A DNA stretch of 15,252 bases, taken from positions 1-15,252 of the forward strand of contig DYLE01000036.1 in the NCBI GenBank assembly GCA_020722245.1, read 5' to 3'. Shown here piece by piece: positions 12,196 through 15,252 of this stretch. A program made the translations under genes and the position numbers. Every line of letters begins with the position of its first letter. The stretch's first letter is position 1. Source of the stretch: Desulfonema limicola. GTDB taxonomy: Bacteria > Desulfobacterota > Desulfobacteria > Desulfobacterales > Desulfosalsimonadaceae. The notes under the pieces are model-generated. The model saw only the letters and a program-made list of their open reading frames with translations. It was not told the DNA's origin and did no database searches.

Positions 12196-13734
12196 ATGCA
12201 AAACATGACAAATCCGACCAACAGCCGGTCCCAGTGGGGATCGAGCATCGGCTTTCTTTTAGCGGCCATCGGCTCTGCGGTGGGGCTGGGCAACATCTGG
12301 CGGTTTCCCTATGTGGCCTATGAAAACGGCGGCGGCGCGTTTTTGATCCCCTATGTCTGCGCCCTGGTCACAGCCGGGATTCCGATCCTGATGCTGGAGT
12401 TTGCCCTGGGCCACAAAAAAGAGGCATCCGCGCCAAAGGCGTTTTTCATGATCGACAGCAAGTGGGAATGGCTCGGCTGGTGGTCGGTTCTGTTTGTGAT
12501 GTTCGGGATCCTGGCCTACTACATCGTGGTGATCGGCTGGTGCTTCAATTACCTGATTTTCTCATTCACCCTGGAATGGGGGGCTGATCCCAATACCTTC
12601 TTCTTTGATACATTTTTGAACTCCTCCGGCAATGTGTGGGAACTCAGGGGGCTTAACCTTGAAATCGCCGCCAGCGTGGTTCTGGTCTGGTTCATCAACT
12701 GGCTGATCACCTACCGCGGTATTAAAAAAGGGATCGAACGGGCGGTCAAGTTCATGATGCCGCTTTTGTTTTTCATCACGGCCGTCATCATCCTCTGGTC
12801 TTTGTTTCTAAAGGGCGCGGCCGACGGCATTCGGCTTTATGTCACGCCGGATTTTGCAAAAATCATGGACCTGAATGTCTGGGTGGCGGCCTATGGTCAG
12901 ATCTTCTTTTCCCTTTCTTTGGGGTTTGGAATCATGATCGCCTATGCCTCCTATCTGCCGAAAACCGCGAACATCTTTAAAAGCAGCATCATCGTGGCCT
13001 GCACCAACAGCGCCTACGAGGTATTCGCGGGGGTGGGCGTTTTCAGCATCCTGGGATACATGGCCCTGCAGCAGGGGGTGCCCATCCAGCAGACCGTAAA
13101 ATCCGGCATCGGGCTTGCCTTTGTGGCCTATCCCCAGGCCATCTCCATGCTTCCCTTCGGCAGGCTGTTCGGCCTGCTCTTCTTTTTTCTGCTCATGATC
13201 GCCGGCATCACCTCCTCCATCTCCATCATGGAAGCCTTCGCTTCGGCGGCCATGGACAAGTTCGGCCTTTCCAGAAAACCGATCATCACCACATCCTCTA
13301 TCATCGGGTTTATGATCTCCCTTGTCTTCACCACCCACGCCGGATTGTACTGGCTCGATATCGTTGATCATTTTCTCAACCACTACGGGCTGCTCACCGT
13401 GGGCGTCATCGAGGCGTTTATCATCGGATGGCTTTATCGAACGGAAAAGCTCAAATCCCATATCGTCTCCCAACTGGGGCTTTCCGGCGTCGGACACAAA
13501 ATTTTTAGGTATATCGTTCTTCAGGCCTGGAAATACTGCATCAAGTTCATCACCCCGGTGGCGCTCAGCATTGCCATCATCAACAGCCTGATGAGCGAAT
13601 TTTCCAAACCGTATTCCGGTTATCCCATATCCGGCATCCTGATCCTTGGGGTGGGATGGCTGCTGGTCACCCACATGCTGGCCTTTGGATTTTCCGGGCT
13701 CCCCTGGCGAACGCCCGATAAAAGCAGAATGTAA
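12196..13734 (+). CDS. Neurotransmitter:sodium symporter (NSS/LeuT) family transporter
   Basis: Product of 512 aa with about 12 membrane spans. The NSS signature is at the N-terminus: SSIGFLLAAIGSAVGLGNIW in span 1 with its unwound AVGLGN sodium/substrate turn, then RFPY and ENGGGAFLIPY at the span 2 entry. Span 6 reads QIFFSLSLGFGIMIAYASY, very close to the LeuT substrate-site helix; span 8 has AGITSSIS, another sodium-site segment. It should import an amino acid with sodium in the inner membrane; the substrate is unknown. Start choice is ATG 12196 or ATG 12205 (MTNPTNSRSQWG); both have weak ribosome sites. It ends one base before the stop of the converging decarboxylase. Confidence 0.92.
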   Translation: MQNMTNPTNSRSQWGSSIGFLLAAIGSAVGLGNIWRFPYVAYENGGGAFLIPYVCALVTAGIPILMLEFALGHKKEASAPKAFFMIDSKWEWLGWWSVLFVMFGILAYYIVVIGWCFNYLIFSFTLEWGADPNTFFFDTFLNSSGNVWELRGLNLEIAASVVLVWFINWLITYRGIKKGIERAVKFMMPLLFFITAVIILWSLFLKGAADGIRLYVTPDFAKIMDLNVWVAAYGQIFFSLSLGFGIMIAYASYLPKTANIFKSSIIVACTNSAYEVFAGVGVFSILGYMALQQGVPIQQTVKSGIGLAFVAYPQAISMLPFGRLFGLLFFFLLMIAGITSSISIMEAFASAAMDKFGLSRKPIITTSSIIGFMISLVFTTHAGLYWLDIVDHFLNHYGLLTVGVIEAFIIGWLYRTEKLKSHIVSQLGLSGVGHKIFRYIVLQAWKYCIKFITPVALSIAIINSLMSEFSKPYSGYPISGILILGVGWLLVTHMLAFGFSGLPWRTPDKSRM

Positions 13735-13735
13735 A

Positions 13736-15252
13736 TTAAAACAGGCCGAGAAGCCGGTCCTTGAGGCGGGTGTTGAATATCTCTTCCTGCTCGTCTAGAA
13801 TATCCTTCAAAACCGCAATCGTGGTCATCGGGTTCATGATCACGCTTCGCAGGACTACGATGTCATCCGCGTGGTTGTTGTTGATCCGAAGGGTCGTTCT
13901 GGAAACAAAGCTGAACCCGGCTTCCCGCTGAATCCGCTGCAGGCTCACGTTGACCGCATTGAGTTTTGCGTTGATCCGACGGCGTTCTTCTTTATCCGCA
14001 TTCGCCAGCCTTTCCTGCAAACGCCTGGGGCAGAGCCGGTAGGTTAGGATGTTGAGCTCAGGCGGGGTGATCAGTTGAAAGGCCTCCCGATTTTGAATTT
14101 CCGCAGCAAACGCCGCAGCGGTTTCGATCCCATGGTCGATCAGGAGGGAGTAACCGTTTGCTCCCATGATTTTTAAGGCGGAATCAAGGATCAGGGCATT
14201 CGCCTCCCTGGACCCGGAAAGGGTCTTGATCCCGAGGTCCACCGAGCCCCGGCGGTTGACGTAGTTCGCATGATAGGCGATGCCGTCCATGAGGGTCGGG
14301 TCCTTGAAATAGAGCATGCCGCAGCTCATGGGCATATAGAACTGTTTATGCCCGTCGATGGTCACGGAATCGGCGAGCCGAATGCCGTTTAGAAGATGCC
14401 TGTACTTTTTGGAAAGCAGGGTCGGCCCTCCCCAGGCCGCGTCCACGTGAAAATGAATGTTATGGCGGGCGCAGATTCCGGCGATCTCACAAAGCGGATC
14501 CACGCTGCCGGTTTCGGTGGCGCCGGCGATTCCGACGATCGCCAGAATGACCGTCCGCAAAGGATGCTTCTGCAGATCCCCAATGGTGGTTTCAAGGGCA
14601 TGGATATCCATCTTGTTATTCTGATCGATCTCGATGGGAATGACGTTCTGATTCCCGATGCCCAGTATGCCGGCGGATTTCCTAAGAGAATAATGCCCAA
14701 GCCGGGAAACCAGAATAACGCACCGATCAACCCCATAGGCCCTGAAGGCGGCCTCAAGCCCTTCCGCTTCAATCCCGGCAAACCCGTTTTTCGGCGCAAA
14801 CCTGGCGTTTCTGGCCACCCACAGGGCGGTCAGGTTGCCGGTGGTTCCGCCCTCCACAAAGGTCCCCAGGGTGGTTTCCGTGTTTTGCACGTGTTTGAGG
14901 TAAAACGCCTCGTCCTTCTCGTAGATCAACCGGTGAATCTTGGCGATCACCTGTTTTTCAATGATGGATACCACCTTGGAGGTCTCGAGCTTGACCACGT
15001 TCTGGTTTAAGGCCGCCACAATGGTCTTTAGGTGAACCATGAAAAACGGAATGGCCGAGGTCATATGACCCACAAAATAAGGGGAGGCCACGTTCACCGC
15101 ATAGGGGGCGATCTCCTGGATCAGGCAGGTGATCACGTCGGCGAGCTTTTTTTCCGGGTTTTCATGAATGATGGTGTCGGTGAACTTCTCGGAAAGCTGC
15201 TTGAGGCTTTTGGCCTCGGTGATCCCCACATGCTTTTTTAAAAAATCATGCA
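13736..15252 (-). CDS. PLP-dependent decarboxylase, putative aspartate 1-decarboxylase (PanP-like), 5' partial
   Basis: At least 505 codons; the start lies beyond the right edge. The frame remains open to 15252 through FLKKHVGITEAK, which matches the family's N-terminus; GTG 15229 has no ribosome site and is not taken as the start. Group II decarboxylase motifs are present: SPYFVGHMTSAIPFF, ALNQNVVKLETSK, EGGTTGNLTALW, the PLP-stacking His in GHYS, Asp in HVDAAWGG, and the PLP lysine in TIDGHKQFYMP (codon 14347-14345). The first two point to the putative pyridoxal-dependent aspartate 1-decarboxylase group (PanP), which makes beta-alanine for pantothenate; glutamate decarboxylase is the close alternative. 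It converges with the symporter with a one-base gap and no terminator between them. Confidence 0.85.
   Translation of the reverse strand, partial: HDFLKKHVGITEAKSLKQLSEKFTDTIIHENPEKKLADVITCLIQEIAPYAVNVASPYFVGHMTSAIPFFMVHLKTIVAALNQNVVKLETSKVVSIIEKQVIAKIHRLIYEKDEAFYLKHVQNTETTLGTFVEGGTTGNLTALWVARNARFAPKNGFAGIEAEGLEAAFRAYGVDRCVILVSRLGHYSLRKSAGILGIGNQNVIPIEIDQNNKMDIHALETTIGDLQKHPLRTVILAIVGIAGATETGSVDPLCEIAGICARHNIHFHVDAAWGGPTLLSKKYRHLLNGIRLADSVTIDGHKQFYMPMSCGMLYFKDPTLMDGIAYHANYVNRRGSVDLGIKTLSGSREANALILDSALKIMGANGYSLLIDHGIETAAAFAAEIQNREAFQLITPPELNILTYRLCPRRLQERLANADKEERRRINAKLNAVNVSLQRIQREAGFSFVSRTTLRINNNHADDIVVLRSVIMNPMTTIAVLKDILDEQEEIFNTRLKDRLLGLF

Noticed and set aside
12808..13674. 288-codon minus-strand open frame opposite the symporter
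   Set aside because: Antisense to well-conserved membrane spans; its Asp/Gly/His-rich composition is typical of the reverse of membrane-protein codons.

Overview
The window looks like chromosome from a mesophilic anaerobic Desulfobacterota bacterium of the Desulfobacteraceae type. That placement rests on the gene set: a ferredoxin-linked 2-oxoacid oxidoreductase, an IscU/IscS pair of the sulfide-adapted kind, a COG1313 radical SAM protein, a cytidylate-kinase-like protein with a variant nucleotide loop, a DUF3795 protein and an RRM protein. It is a gene-content judgement, not a phylogenetic test. No rRNA, tRNA, CRISPR array or intact insertion sequence was seen.

Left end (1-2735, minus strand): a korDABC operon for a 2-oxoacid:ferredoxin oxidoreductase, read right to left as ferredoxin, alpha, beta, then a gamma subunit cut by the window edge. 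A large imperfect inverted repeat with three internal hairpins lies between korB and korC. A four-copy heptamer tract lies between korD and korA. A nested palindrome sits upstream of korD.

3066-3678 (plus) is a Phd/YefM antitoxin and a VapC-type PIN toxin; the toxin frame is broken at a run of seven T. 3781-5268 (minus) holds a cyclic-nucleotide-binding-domain protein followed 12 nt later by a COG1313 radical SAM protein. 5625-7022 (plus) holds exodeoxyribonuclease III and a flavodoxin-fold reductase. The latter overlaps tail-to-tail by 20 nt with a cytidylate-kinase-like protein (7003-7812, minus).

7937-8206 (minus) is a single-RRM RNA-binding protein with a long, strongly structured leader that includes a terminator-like hairpin just after its likely start site. 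It faces a small membrane-anchored protein of unknown function (8600-8956, plus).

8982-10695 (minus) is an iscU-iscS operon and the most interesting locus here. The IscS/NifS homologue keeps the mobile-loop cysteine but has lost the PLP-binding lysine (Ser in its place) and several other PLP contacts. The IscU scaffold is intact and carries an added C-terminal zinc ribbon. The pair probably builds Fe-S clusters without cysteine desulfuration, using free sulfide.

10696-11917 contains a decaying stretch with the C-terminal half of a receiver domain, then a Cys-rich DUF3795 protein. The right end is a neurotransmitter:sodium symporter family transporter (12196-13734, plus) behind a good sigma70-type promoter. 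One base from its end lies the end of a PLP-dependent decarboxylase of the putative aspartate 1-decarboxylase (PanP-like) type, whose 5' end runs off the window.
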